The position numbers and the translations under genes were made by a program. This document shows positions 6,765-16,107 of a stretch of 64,000 nt of DNA, piece after piece. How positions within the stretch are numbered: position 1 is the stretch's first letter; the number at the start of each line of letters is the position of its first letter. The DNA is from JAICJC01 sp963757605 (lineage in GTDB: Bacteria > Actinomycetota > Thermoleophilia > Gaiellales > JAICJC01): NCBI GenBank assembly GCA_963757605.1, contig CAVWSF010000004.1, forward strand, positions 1-64,000. Reading direction: 5' to 3'. The notes below the pieces were generated by a model. The model was not told where the DNA came from. It searched no databases and was given only the letters and a program-made list of their open reading frames with translations.

Positions 6765-8120
6765 ATGGCGGTCGCCGACCGGCCAGCCAACGTCCCGCCC
6801 CAGGACATCGACGCCGAGGAGTCCGTTCTCGGCGCGATGCTGGTCTCGCAGAACGCGATCGCGATCGTCTCGGAGCTCCTGAAGCCGGACGACTTCTACC
6901 GCCGTTCGCACGCCACGATCTACCGCACAATCCTCGAGATGTACGGGAAGGGCGAGGTCGTCGACTCGATCACGCTCACGAGCGCCCTCGACAACCGCGG
7001 GGTGCTCGACGAGGTCGGCGGGAAGCCGCACGTCCACACCCTGGCGGCGACCGTGCCTGCCGCGGCCAACGCCCGCCACTACGCGCAGATCGTCCGCGAC
7101 ACGGCCACGTACCGGGGCCTGATCCGGGCCGGCACCGACATCGCATCGCTCGGCTACGAGCACCTGGGCGAGCCCCAGGAGCTGGTCGACCAGGCCGAGC
7201 AGATCGTGTTCTCAATCGGCGACCAGCGCATCTCGTCCGACTTCGAGCGCATCGACGGCCTGCTCAAGCAGTCGTTCGAGCGGCTCGACGAGATCCAGAA
7301 CTCCGACCACGACATCACCGGCGCGCCGTCGGGGTTCAAGGCCCTCGACGAGCTCACGGCCGGGTTTCAGAAGTCCAACCTCGTCGTCCTCGCCGCCCGG
7401 CCGGGCATGGGCAAGACGTCGCTCGCGCTCAACATCGCCACCCATCTGGCCGTCCGCGAGCAGATCCCCGTCGCGATCTTCTCGCTCGAGATGTCGCGCG
7501 AGGAGGTCACGACCCGCCTCATGTGCACCGAGGGCCGGGTCGACTCGAAGCGCCTCCGGGTCGGCCGACTCTCCAAGGCCGACTGGCAGAACCTCACCAA
7601 CGCGTCGACGCGGCTCTACAACGCCCCGATCTACGTCGACGACTCCGCCGGCGTCTCGCCCATCGAGATCAAGGCCAAGGCGCGCCGGCTGAAGGCTCGC
7701 CTCGATGGGCACCTGGGCCTCGTCGTCGTCGACTACCTCCAGCTCATGGGAGGCCAGACCCGGGTCGAGAACCGCGTCCAGGAGATCTCCCAGATCTCGC
7801 GCGCGCTCAAGCTGATCGCCCGCGACCTCGACGTGCCCGTGCTCGCCATCTCGCAGCTCTCGCGCGCGGTCGAGCAGCGCACGGACAAGCGCCCGGTCCT
7901 CTCCGACCTGCGCGAGTCGGGGTCGATCGAGCAGGACGCCGACCTCGTGATGTTCGTCTACCGCGACGACTACTACGACGACACGAGCGACGACAAGGGC
8001 ACCGCCGAGCTCATCCTCGCCAAGCACCGGAACGGGCCGATCGACAAGGTCCGGCTCGCCTACATCGGCCGCTACACCAAGTTCGACAACCTGGCCCGCG
8101 GCGTCGAGCAGCAGGTGTAG
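6765..8120 (+). CDS. dnaB: Replicative DNA helicase DnaB
   Basis: 451 residues. The N-terminal DnaB domain (PPQDIDAEESVLGAMLVSQN) is followed by the RecA-like domain with Walker A ARPGMGKTS near residue 210, FSLEMSREEV, Walker B LVVVDYLQLMGG, and the arginine-containing RESGSIEQDAD motif. Hexameric helicase that unwinds the replication fork. No intein interrupts the Walker A or other motifs, although DnaB inteins are common in actinobacteria. The rplI-dnaB order is widely conserved. Confidence 0.97.
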   Translation: MAVADRPANVPPQDIDAEESVLGAMLVSQNAIAIVSELLKPDDFYRRSHATIYRTILEMYGKGEVVDSITLTSALDNRGVLDEVGGKPHVHTLAATVPAAANARHYAQIVRDTATYRGLIRAGTDIASLGYEHLGEPQELVDQAEQIVFSIGDQRISSDFERIDGLLKQSFERLDEIQNSDHDITGAPSGFKALDELTAGFQKSNLVVLAARPGMGKTSLALNIATHLAVREQIPVAIFSLEMSREEVTTRLMCTEGRVDSKRLRVGRLSKADWQNLTNASTRLYNAPIYVDDSAGVSPIEIKAKARRLKARLDGHLGLVVVDYLQLMGGQTRVENRVQEISQISRALKLIARDLDVPVLAISQLSRAVEQRTDKRPVLSDLRESGSIEQDADLVMFVYRDDYYDDTSDDKGTAELILAKHRNGPIDKVRLAYIGRYTKFDNLARGVEQQV

Positions 8121-8125
8121 TCCCG

Positions 8126-9421
8126 ATGCCGCTCACGGTCGTCGTCGGGGCGCAGTGGGGCGATGAGGGCAAGGGCAAGGTCGTCGACCTCCTCGCCGAG
8201 CGCGTCGACGTCGTCGCCCGCTACCAGGGCGGGAACAACGCCGGCCACACCCTCGTCATCGGCGAGGAGACCTACAAGCTGCGGCTCGTCCCGAGCGGCA
8301 TCCTCTATCCGGGCACGCTCTGCCTGCTGGGGAACGGGTGCGTGATCGACCCGGAGGTGCTGATCGACGAGCTCGACGGCCTGATCGCGCGCGGCATCGA
8401 CGTGAACGGCCTTCGCATCTCCGGGAACGCCCACCTGATCATGCCGTGGCACCGGATCATCGACGCCGACTCCGAGCTCGCGCTCGGGCGGCTCCAGATC
8501 GGCACCACCCGGCGCGGGATCGGCCCCGCCTACGCCGACAAGGCGCTCCGGGTCGGGATCCGCGTGCAGGACCTGCTCGACGAGAAGATCCTGCGGCTCA
8601 AGATCCAGACCGCCCTCTCGGTCAAGAACGAGCTCCTGCGAAAGCTCCACCACCACCGCCCGCTCGACAAGGAGGAGCTGACCGTCGCGATGCTGGGCTA
8701 CGCGGAGCGGATCTGCCCGTTCATCGCCGACACGTCGCTCGAGCTCGACAGGGCGCTCCAGGCCGGCCGCTCCGCGCTCGCCGAGGGCGCCCAGGCGACC
8801 CTGCTCGACATCGACCACGGCACCTATCCGTTCGTCACCTCATCGAACCCGATCGCCGGCGGCGCGTGCACCGGCCTCGGCGTCGGGCCGACGCGGGTCG
8901 ACCGCGTGCTGGGGGTGACCAAGGCGTACGTCACCCGTGTCGGCGCGGGACCCTTCCCGAGCGAGGCCGACGACGAGCGCGGCGCCGCCATCCGCGACCG
9001 CGGCGCCGAGTTCGGCACGGTCACCGGGCGCGAGCGGCGGTGCGGCTGGCTCGACCTCGTAGGGCTTCGGTACGCTGCCCGCGTGAACGGCCTCACCGAG
9101 CTCGCCGTCACCAAGCTGGACGTGCTCTCGATGCTCGACTCGATCCCGGTCTGCACCGCCTACCGCCTCGCCGACGGCACGCAGACGACCGACTTCCCCG
9201 CCCACCAGAGCGACTTCCACCACGCCACACCCGTCTACCGCGAGCTCGACGGCTGGGGCACCGACATCTCGGCGGTTACCACGTACGAGGGCCTGCCCGC
9301 CGCCGCCCGCGCCTACCTCGAGCTCGTCGAGAGCGAGGTCGGCGTCCCGATCGCGATCGTCGGCACCGGCGCACGCCGCGACCAGACGATCGTCGTGCGC
9401 GAGCTCCAGCCCGCGGCGTGA
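8126..9421 (+). CDS. purA: Adenylosuccinate synthetase
   Basis: 431 residues from ATG 8126. The GTP-binding and IMP-binding signature QWGDEGKGKVVDLLAE, GGNNAGHTLV, and later TTRRGIGPAYADK and GTYPFVTSSNP are all present. Catalyses IMP + aspartate + GTP to adenylosuccinate, the first committed step to AMP. Five bases after dnaB. The other purine genes lie at 58-64 kb, with purB completing the AMP branch there. Confidence 0.97.
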   Translation: MPLTVVVGAQWGDEGKGKVVDLLAERVDVVARYQGGNNAGHTLVIGEETYKLRLVPSGILYPGTLCLLGNGCVIDPEVLIDELDGLIARGIDVNGLRISGNAHLIMPWHRIIDADSELALGRLQIGTTRRGIGPAYADKALRVGIRVQDLLDEKILRLKIQTALSVKNELLRKLHHHRPLDKEELTVAMLGYAERICPFIADTSLELDRALQAGRSALAEGAQATLLDIDHGTYPFVTSSNPIAGGACTGLGVGPTRVDRVLGVTKAYVTRVGAGPFPSEADDERGAAIRDRGAEFGTVTGRERRCGWLDLVGLRYAARVNGLTELAVTKLDVLSMLDSIPVCTAYRLADGTQTTDFPAHQSDFHHATPVYRELDGWGTDISAVTTYEGLPAAARAYLELVESEVGVPIAIVGTGARRDQTIVVRELQPAA

Positions 9422-9424
9422 TGC

Positions 9425-12400
9425 TCAGGCGCTGAGGGCCTCGCCCGGGATCCGGTTCAGACGGTCAAGCCACGGGTTCGCTTCGAGTTGGGTGAACACC
9501 TCGCCCGCGGTCTCGATCAGCGGCGCGGCCTCGGCCGTCGCGCCCGCGCCGGCCAGCCAGCGAGCGTGGTCAAAGAGCGTGACGGCCATCGGGAACGGCA
9601 TCGCGAGCTCGCGGAAGAGCGCCGCCGCGCGCCGGAAGAGCTGGTCGGAGCGGCCGTCGTCGCCTGCGGCAACGCCGATCAGAGCTCGGTGCCGCATCGC
9701 GTGGGCCGCCAGCGACTGCGGCCGGCCGCCTGCGCCCATCTCCTCGACCGTCGCGGCGATGCGGTCAGCGCACTCGACGTCCCGCAGCGCGAGCGCGGCG
9801 TCGACCGCCAGCAGGTAGGACTCCTTCCCGACCTCGGAGGAGATCCCGACCTCGTCGCGTGTCTCCCACGCGCGCGCAGCGTGATCGAGCGCAGCCGCGG
9901 CGTCGCCGCCGGCGAGGAGGTCGACGGCGTGGGCCCACATGTATGCGGCCCGCTCCGTCAGGTCGTCCGAGGTCGCGATGTCGGGGTGCAGCGCCACGAG
10001 CCGGCGGGCCGCCTCCAGGTCGCCCCGATGGACGTGGATCGAGACGACCGATCCCAGGAGGCACATGAACGGAAACCGCGTCTGGGCGAACGACTCCTCG
10101 GGAACGGCGCCCGCCAGCTCGAGCGCCTCATCCCAGCGCCCCAGCGCATAGAGCGGATAGACCTGGCCCAGGAACTGCCACTCGCTCTGGCGCAGGCCAA
10201 CCCGGCGCGCGAGCGCCAGCCCGCTTCGAAACCCCTCGGCGGCCTGCTCGTAGCGGTCGGCGCGCGCGTCGAAGTCGGCAGCGTTGTTGTAGGCGCGGAT
10301 CGCCGCGGAAGGCAGGTCGTTGTCGAGCGCGATCTGGAGTGCGAGGCGCATCAGCGCGCCCCCCTCGACCATGCGGCCGCGATTGCTGAGAAGCATCGCC
10401 TTGGTATTCACCGCCTGCGAGATGACGTCCGGCAGGTTCAGCCGCTCGGCGAGCACCAGCGCCTGCTCGACCCGCTCGGCCGCCACGTCGGGATCGCCGG
10501 CGAAGAAGCGGAACCGGCCCACCTGGTGGGCCAGCTCGGCGACGTCCGCGTCGGGCTCCTCCGTCGAGAGCAGATCGAGGGCCGCGTCCATTCGCTCGAG
10601 CGCCTCCCGGAGCCGGCCCGTGTCCCACATCACCTCGCCCAGACGGGCGGATACCCGCGCGCGGGGATGGCTGGCCCCGGCCTCCTCGAAGAGCTCCACC
10701 GCGCGCTCGAAATGCGCGAGCGCGTCGGCCGACCGGGCGCCGTCCCGCGCCATCATGCCGGCGCGCTCGAAAAGGCGGGCCCGCTCGAACGGCTCGGCCG
10801 TGAGCTCTGCCGCCTGCTCGAAGTAGCGCTGCGCCTCCAAGCTCGCAGCGAGCGCGCCGACCCGCTCGCCGGCCCGTACGAGCGCCGCGGCCGCGTGGCG
10901 GGTGATCTGCTCGGCGTCGTCGGCATCCGGATCGGCGTCGCGAGCAGCGAGATAGTGGGCGGCGACGACCTCGACGACCTCGTCGTCGTCCTCGTCGAGC
11001 GCGGCAGCGGCGAGGTGCCGCGCCTTGCGCTCATGCTTCGAGAGCATGTCGTAGGCGACCCGCCGCATCAGGTCCTGGAGGAAGCCGTATTGCCCACGCT
11101 CGGGCGAGAGCGGATCGGATTGGAGCGTCAGCACCTCCTTGCGGACGAGCTGCGCCAGGGTCGGCTCGATGTCCACCGGCGAGAGCCCGGTGAGGTTGGC
11201 GAGCGCGCCGAGCGCGAACGTCTTTCCGAGCACGGCCGAGTCCTGCACGATCCGGCGCTCGTCGGCCGAGAGGCCGTCGAGCCGGGCGGCGATGAGGGCG
11301 TGGAGCGTCTCAGGCACGTCGAGCGCGCCGATCGGCCCGGCCGGCTCGTAGGCGCTCCCCCGCGGGACGAGCAGGCCGCGGTCGAGCAGCATCCGCACCG
11401 TCTCGACCGCATACAGGGGCACACCCTCGGCCCGCTCGCGGATCGATGCGCGCAGCTCGTCCGTCAGGCCCGGCACGAGCCCGGCGAGGAGCTGATCCAT
11501 GTCGGTACGCGACAGCGGCTCCAGGTAGAGCGACGTGAACGCCCGCTTGCCGGCGCCCCACGTCGGCCGCCGCTCGGCGAGGTCCGGCCGCGCCAGGACG
11601 AGCACGAAAAGCGGATGGTTCTTCGACCAGTCGACCAGGTACTCGATGAAGTCGAGGAGCGACGCGTCGGCCCACTCCATGTCTTCGAACACCATGACCA
11701 TGGGCATCTCGTCGGCGAGCCGCTCGTAGAAGAGCCGCCAGGCGCTGAAGAGGTTCTCGCGGTCGGCGGGCGCGGCAGTCTCGAGGCCGAGCAGGTGGGC
11801 CAGGCGCGGCTCGACGAACCGGCGCTCCTCGGGGTCGGGTATCGACTCCTCGACCGCCGCGTGCAGCTTCTCGAGCTGGGCCTCGGGCCCCTCGCCCTCG
11901 ACGATCGCAGCGCGGGTGCGCACCATCTCGGCGAGCGCCCAGTACGTGACACCCTCGCCGTAGGGCAGACAGCGGCCGCGATGCCAGCGCACGTCGTCGG
12001 CCAGCCCGTCGATGTACTTGAAGAACTCCCACGAGAGCCGCGACTTGCCGGTGCCGGCGACCGCCATCACCGACACGAGATGCGCGCTCGACTCCCCCGC
12101 CGAGGCGTGGAAGAGCTCCTTGATGACGCGCAGCTCGCGGTCGCGGCCGACGAACGGCGACTCGAGCCCCGCGGAGCGAAGCGCACCGCCGCGGCCGCCG
12201 ATCACGCGCACCGCCCGCCAGAGCTGCACGGGCTCAGCCTTGCCCTTGAGCTCGCGGACGCCCGCGTCCTCGTAGACGACCGCCGCCTCGGTCGCGCGCT
12301 TCGTCGCGTCGCCGACGAGAACGCCGCCCGGCTCGGCCACGGCCTGGATGCGCGAGGCGGTGTTCACGAGATCGCCGGCCACCATGCCCTCGCCCACCGC

Positions 12401-12922
12401 TCCGACGGTCACGGCCGCCTCGCCGGTGAGGATCCCTGCCCGGGCCCTGAGCTCCGGAACTCCGACCTCCTGGCCGAGTGTGTCCACGGACGCCGCCAGG
12501 TCGAGCGCGGCCCGGACGGCGCGCTCGATGTCGTCCTCCTTGGCAACGGGAGCACCCCACACCGCCATGACGGCGTCGCCGATGAACTTCTCGACGGTGC
12601 CGCCGTAGCGGTCGATCAACGTGCGGCAGAGCTCGAAGTAGCGCGACAGGAGCTCGCGGACGTCCTCGGGATCGCGGGCCTCGGCGTGCGAGGTGAAGCC
12701 GACCAGGTCGGCGAAGAGCACCGTGACGAGACGGCGCTCGGCGGCAGGGGCGGGAATCGGCACCGGGGCCGCAGTCAGGCTCGCCCCGCACTCGCCGCAG
12801 AACTTCGCTCCGGGGGCGTTCGGACTTCCGCACGCCGCGCAGCTCAACCGCAGAGGCGCTCCGCACTCGGCGCAGAACTTCCGCCCGGCCTCGTTGTCGG
12901 TGCCGCAGGCGGGACACGTCAT
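9425..12922 (-). CDS. Class III adenylate/guanylate cyclase fused to AAA ATPase and TPR repeats
   Basis: 1165 residues from ATG 12922. The N-terminus has two zinc ribbons built from Cys-x2-Cys pairs (CPACGTDNEAGRKFCAEC, CAACGSPNAPGAKFCGEC). Then comes a class III cyclase domain (VTVLFADLVGFTSHAEARD, IGDAVMAVWGAPVAKEDD), an AAA-type ATPase with Walker A AVAGTGKSR, and a long helical TPR-like C-terminal half. Such fusions are signalling proteins of unknown input, common in Thermoleophilia and other actinobacteria. A -10-like TACCGT sits six bases before ATG on the minus strand, so the mRNA may be leaderless. A longer frame upstream of 12922 belongs to the neighbouring pseudogene. Confidence 0.88.
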   Translation of the reverse strand: MTCPACGTDNEAGRKFCAECGAPLRLSCAACGSPNAPGAKFCGECGASLTAAPVPIPAPAAERRLVTVLFADLVGFTSHAEARDPEDVRELLSRYFELCRTLIDRYGGTVEKFIGDAVMAVWGAPVAKEDDIERAVRAALDLAASVDTLGQEVGVPELRARAGILTGEAAVTVGAVGEGMVAGDLVNTASRIQAVAEPGGVLVGDATKRATEAAVVYEDAGVRELKGKAEPVQLWRAVRVIGGRGGALRSAGLESPFVGRDRELRVIKELFHASAGESSAHLVSVMAVAGTGKSRLSWEFFKYIDGLADDVRWHRGRCLPYGEGVTYWALAEMVRTRAAIVEGEGPEAQLEKLHAAVEESIPDPEERRFVEPRLAHLLGLETAAPADRENLFSAWRLFYERLADEMPMVMVFEDMEWADASLLDFIEYLVDWSKNHPLFVLVLARPDLAERRPTWGAGKRAFTSLYLEPLSRTDMDQLLAGLVPGLTDELRASIRERAEGVPLYAVETVRMLLDRGLLVPRGSAYEPAGPIGALDVPETLHALIAARLDGLSADERRIVQDSAVLGKTFALGALANLTGLSPVDIEPTLAQLVRKEVLTLQSDPLSPERGQYGFLQDLMRRVAYDMLSKHERKARHLAAAALDEDDDEVVEVVAAHYLAARDADPDADDAEQITRHAAAALVRAGERVGALAASLEAQRYFEQAAELTAEPFERARLFERAGMMARDGARSADALAHFERAVELFEEAGASHPRARVSARLGEVMWDTGRLREALERMDAALDLLSTEEPDADVAELAHQVGRFRFFAGDPDVAAERVEQALVLAERLNLPDVISQAVNTKAMLLSNRGRMVEGGALMRLALQIALDNDLPSAAIRAYNNAADFDARADRYEQAAEGFRSGLALARRVGLRQSEWQFLGQVYPLYALGRWDEALELAGAVPEESFAQTRFPFMCLLGSVVSIHVHRGDLEAARRLVALHPDIATSDDLTERAAYMWAHAVDLLAGGDAAAALDHAARAWETRDEVGISSEVGKESYLLAVDAALALRDVECADRIAATVEEMGAGGRPQSLAAHAMRHRALIGVAAGDDGRSDQLFRRAAALFRELAMPFPMAVTLFDHARWLAGAGATAEAAPLIETAGEVFTQLEANPWLDRLNRIPGEALSA

Positions 12923-12939
12923 GCGGCTACGGTAGCGCT

Positions 12940-15374
12940 CTAGGAGCGGATCCGCTCGCCCTTGGTGTCCCACACGGGCTCGGCCGCGACCTCGGCCGCG
13001 ACCCACTCGCCGAACACCTCGACCTCGACGGCCGTCCCGACGTCTGCCGCGGCCGCCGGCACGTACGCGAGGCGATCGACTGCCCGACCGCGAAGCCGTA
13101 TCCGCCGCGTCGTCACGCGGCCGCGTGATCTCGCCGGCGACCCGCACCGGCTCCGGCCGAGGCACGACCGAGCGCGGATCGTAGAGCACGAGGCACGCCA
13201 GCCGCCGCTCTGGCGCGCCGCGGAGCGTTGCGCGCAGCAGAGCGTCGCGGCCAAGGAAGTCGGCCGCCTTGTCCGAGCTTCACCGCGAAGCCGAGCCCGG
13301 CCTCGTCGGGCGTAGTCCTCGGGCGTGATGTCGGCGCCCCAGACCCGGTAGCCCTTCTCGACCCGCAGGGCGTCGATCGCCCGGTAGCCGCAGGCCAGCA
13401 TCCCGTGCTCCGCCCCGGACTCCCACAAGAGATCCCACAGGCCGGAGCCGTACTCGACCGGGCAGTAGAGCTCCCAGCCGAGCTCGCCGACGTACGTCAC
13501 CCGAGCGGCGAGGCAGGGGACGTTGCCGATCGAGATGTCCCTGGCGGTCATGTACCGGAACGCCTCGTTCGAGAGGTCGGACTTCGTGAGCGGCTGGAGG
13601 ATGTCGCGTGCCCGCGGGCCCCAGAGGCCGAGGCACGCCCACGCCGAGGTGACGTCGGCGACCTGCACCGAGCCGTCGCCGGGGGCGTGCTTTCGGATCC
13701 ACCCCAGGTCGTGGTTTCCGAACGCCGTCCCCGTCACGATCCGGAACCGGTCCGCGCCGAGCCGAGTGACCGTGAAGTCGCATTCGATCCCGCCGCGCGA
13801 GTTCAGCATCTGCGTGTAGGTGATCGAGCCGACGGCCCGGTCGACGTCGTTCGCGCACATCCGCTGGAGGAAGGCTGCCGCGCCCAGCCCCGACACCTCG
13901 ATCTTGGCGAACGAGCTCTCGTCGAAGAGCCCGGCCCGCTCGCGGGTCGCGACCGCCTCGGCGTGGATCGCCGGCGACCAGTGCTGGCCCGCCCAGCCGC
14001 GCGGCCGCAAACCCTCGTCGCCCTGGCCCGCGTTCGGCTCGAACCAGTTCGGCCGCTCCCAGCCCGACTTCTCGCCGAACACCGCCCCCAGCGCGGCGAC
14101 CCGGTCGTAGGCCGGCGAGAGCCGGAGCGGCCGGCCCGCCTCGCGCTCGTGGTTGGGGTACTTGATGTCGTAGTAGGTGGCGTAGATCTCGGTCGCGCGG
14201 GCCAGCGTGAACGCCTGGCTTCGGTACTGGCGCCCGAACCGGCGTGAGTCCATTTGCCACAGGTCGAGGCTGGGCTCGCCGTTCACGATCCACTCCGCCA
14301 TCTGCCAGCCCATCCCGCCGGCGCCCGCCAGGCCGTGCGCGCAGAACCCGGCGGCGACCCAGAAGCCGGGGACGTCGGACTCGCCCAGGATGAACTCGCC
14401 GTCCGGCGTGAACGCCTCGGGCCCGTTGAAGAGCTTTTGCACCTCGGCCGTCTCCATCGCCGGAACCCGCTCGATCGAGTTCACGAGCAGCTCGTCGAAG
14501 CGCTCCCAGTCCTCGGGCAGAAGCTGCGCCTCGAACCCGTCGGGCACCCCGTCGAGCGCCCACGGGGCAGGGTTTCGCTCGTAGCCGCCCATGATGAGGC
14601 CGCCGACCTCCGTGCGGTAGTAGATGAGCCGGTCGGGGTCGCGCAGCGTCGGCAGCGGCGCGAGCGGCGGGTCGAACGCCTCGGTCACGAGGTACTCGTG
14701 CGCGTAGGGGATGATCGGCACCTCGACGCCGGCCATCCGGCCGATCTGCGGGGCGTACATCCCACCCGCGTTCGACCACCACGTCGGCCTCGGATCGTCC
14801 CCTTGTCGGTGACCACGCCGCGGCAGCGGCCGTTCTCGACGATCACGTCGAGCACGCGCGTGCGCTGCTCGATCTCGGCGCCGAGCCGGCGCGCGCCGTC
14901 GGCCAGCGCGAACGTCAGCTGGCTGGGGTCGAGGTAGCCGTCCTGGGGCAGGAAGGCGGCTGCGACGACGCCGTCGGTCGACATCAGCGGGAAGAGCTCT
15001 TGCGCCTCGGCCGGTGAGACGATCTCGAGCGGCAGGCCGAACTCTTGGCCCAGCCGGCCTGGCGCTGGATCTCCTCGTAGCGCTCCTGCGACGACGCGAG
15101 GCGCAGGCCGCCGAGCTCGTGCCAGCCGGGATCCTTGCCGGTCTCGCGCGGCCAGGTCGGCGTAGAGGCCGACCGAGTACTGCATCATCTGCGTCAGGCT
15201 GACGGTCGAGCGCAGCTGCCCGACGAGGCCCGCGGAGTGCCACGTCGAGCCGTGCGTGAGGCCGAACTGCTCGACGAGCACGACGTCCTCCAGCCCGAGC
15301 TTCGCCAGGTGGTAGAGGATCGAGCACCCGCCGACGCCGCCGCCGATCACCACCGCCCGCGCGTCGTCCCTCAT
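12940..15374 (-). pseudogene. Dimethylglycine/sarcosine dehydrogenase-like flavoprotein with GcvT domain, multiple frameshifts
   Basis: From ATG 15374: an FAD-binding GGGVGGCS motif and STWHSAGLVGQLRS of the DAO family, followed by an aminomethyltransferase (GcvT) domain (AGLFDESSFAKIEVSGLGAA, TYVGELGWELY, ALRVEKGYRVWGADITPEDY). Such fusions demethylate N-methyl amino acids and pass the C1 unit to tetrahydrofolate. The frame breaks near 15150 and is restored near 15045, with further breaks near 14792, 14770 and 13309 and several between 13060 and 13250; each is a one-base change. The HAD gene's stop overlaps its start by four bases, so both were one operon. Confidence 0.75.
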
Positions 15375-16045
15375 TCGAAGAACCCTCGCACGTCCGGTAT
15401 AGACCAGTCAAGAGCCGCGACAACCGCCACCGCCCCGGCTTCGCGAAGCCGCTCGGCGGATACTGTCCTGCGGACGCCGACGCACCGCATCCCGGCGGCG
15501 ACGGCCGCCATGACGCCGAAGTGAGTGTCCTCGAACGACAGCGCGTCGGCACCGCGGACGCCGAGCCGGTCGAGTGCGATCAGGTAGCCCTCCGGGTCGG
15601 GCTTCCCATGGGCGACGTCGTCGGCCGTGACGACGGTCGCCAGGATCGGGCGCAGGCCGGTGCCCACGAGCACGGGCTCGACCTCCGCGCGGACGGCGCC
15701 CGACGCGACCGCGACCGGCACGCGGCCGGCGATCTCGCGCACGCATGCCGCAACTTCCGCGTGGACGGTCTCGCCGGCGTCTGCGCGCGCCAGGTAGAGC
15801 TCGGTGCGGCGGTCGAGCAAGCCCTGCGCGACAGCCGCGTCGGGGCGGCCGGCGCCCGCGAGGACGCGGTCGACGATCTCGGGGTCCGAGTAGCCGGCGA
15901 ACTCGCCGAAGTAGCGCTCCTCGGTGACCTCGATCCCGATCTCGCCGAAGATCTGCACGAAGAGCTCCGCCAGCAGCGGCTCGTCGTCGGAGATGGTGCC
16001 GTTGAAGTCGAAGACGACTGCCCGCGGCGGCTCGTGGGCGTTCAC
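15371..16045 (-). CDS. HAD-superfamily hydrolase (phosphatase-like)
   Basis: 224 residues from GTG 16045. Motif I is FDFNGT (D13, N15), motif II is around VASGAVRAEVEPV, and motif III/IV is GKPDPEGYLIALDRLG then SFEDTHFGVMAAVAAGM, the beta-phosphoglucomutase/CbbY-like branch. The second acidic residue of motif I, normally Asp as general acid, is Asn here. A -10-like TATCGT lies seven bases before the start. The stop overlaps the start of the flavoprotein pseudogene. Substrate unknown. Confidence 0.85.
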   Translation of the reverse strand: MNAHEPPRAVVFDFNGTISDDEPLLAELFVQIFGEIGIEVTEERYFGEFAGYSDPEIVDRVLAGAGRPDAAVAQGLLDRRTELYLARADAGETVHAEVAACVREIAGRVPVAVASGAVRAEVEPVLVGTGLRPILATVVTADDVAHGKPDPEGYLIALDRLGVRGADALSFEDTHFGVMAAVAAGMRCVGVRRTVSAERLREAGAVAVVAALDWSIPDVRGFFE

Positions 16046-16107
16046 CGTGTCTACGATAGGGCATCGGCACGCCCCTCCCCACCCGTGACCTCGACGGCCG
16101 CTGGCTC

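Noticed and set aside
9488..12943. A 1151-codon open frame on the plus strand opposite the cyclase gene
   Set aside because: It is a GC-rich antisense shadow; the minus-strand frame has cyclase, ATPase and zinc-ribbon motifs, while this one has none.
12923..13189. An extended N-terminus for the cyclase protein
   Set aside because: These residues are the tail of the neighbouring flavoprotein pseudogene in one of its frames; the zinc ribbon starts cleanly at ATG 12922.
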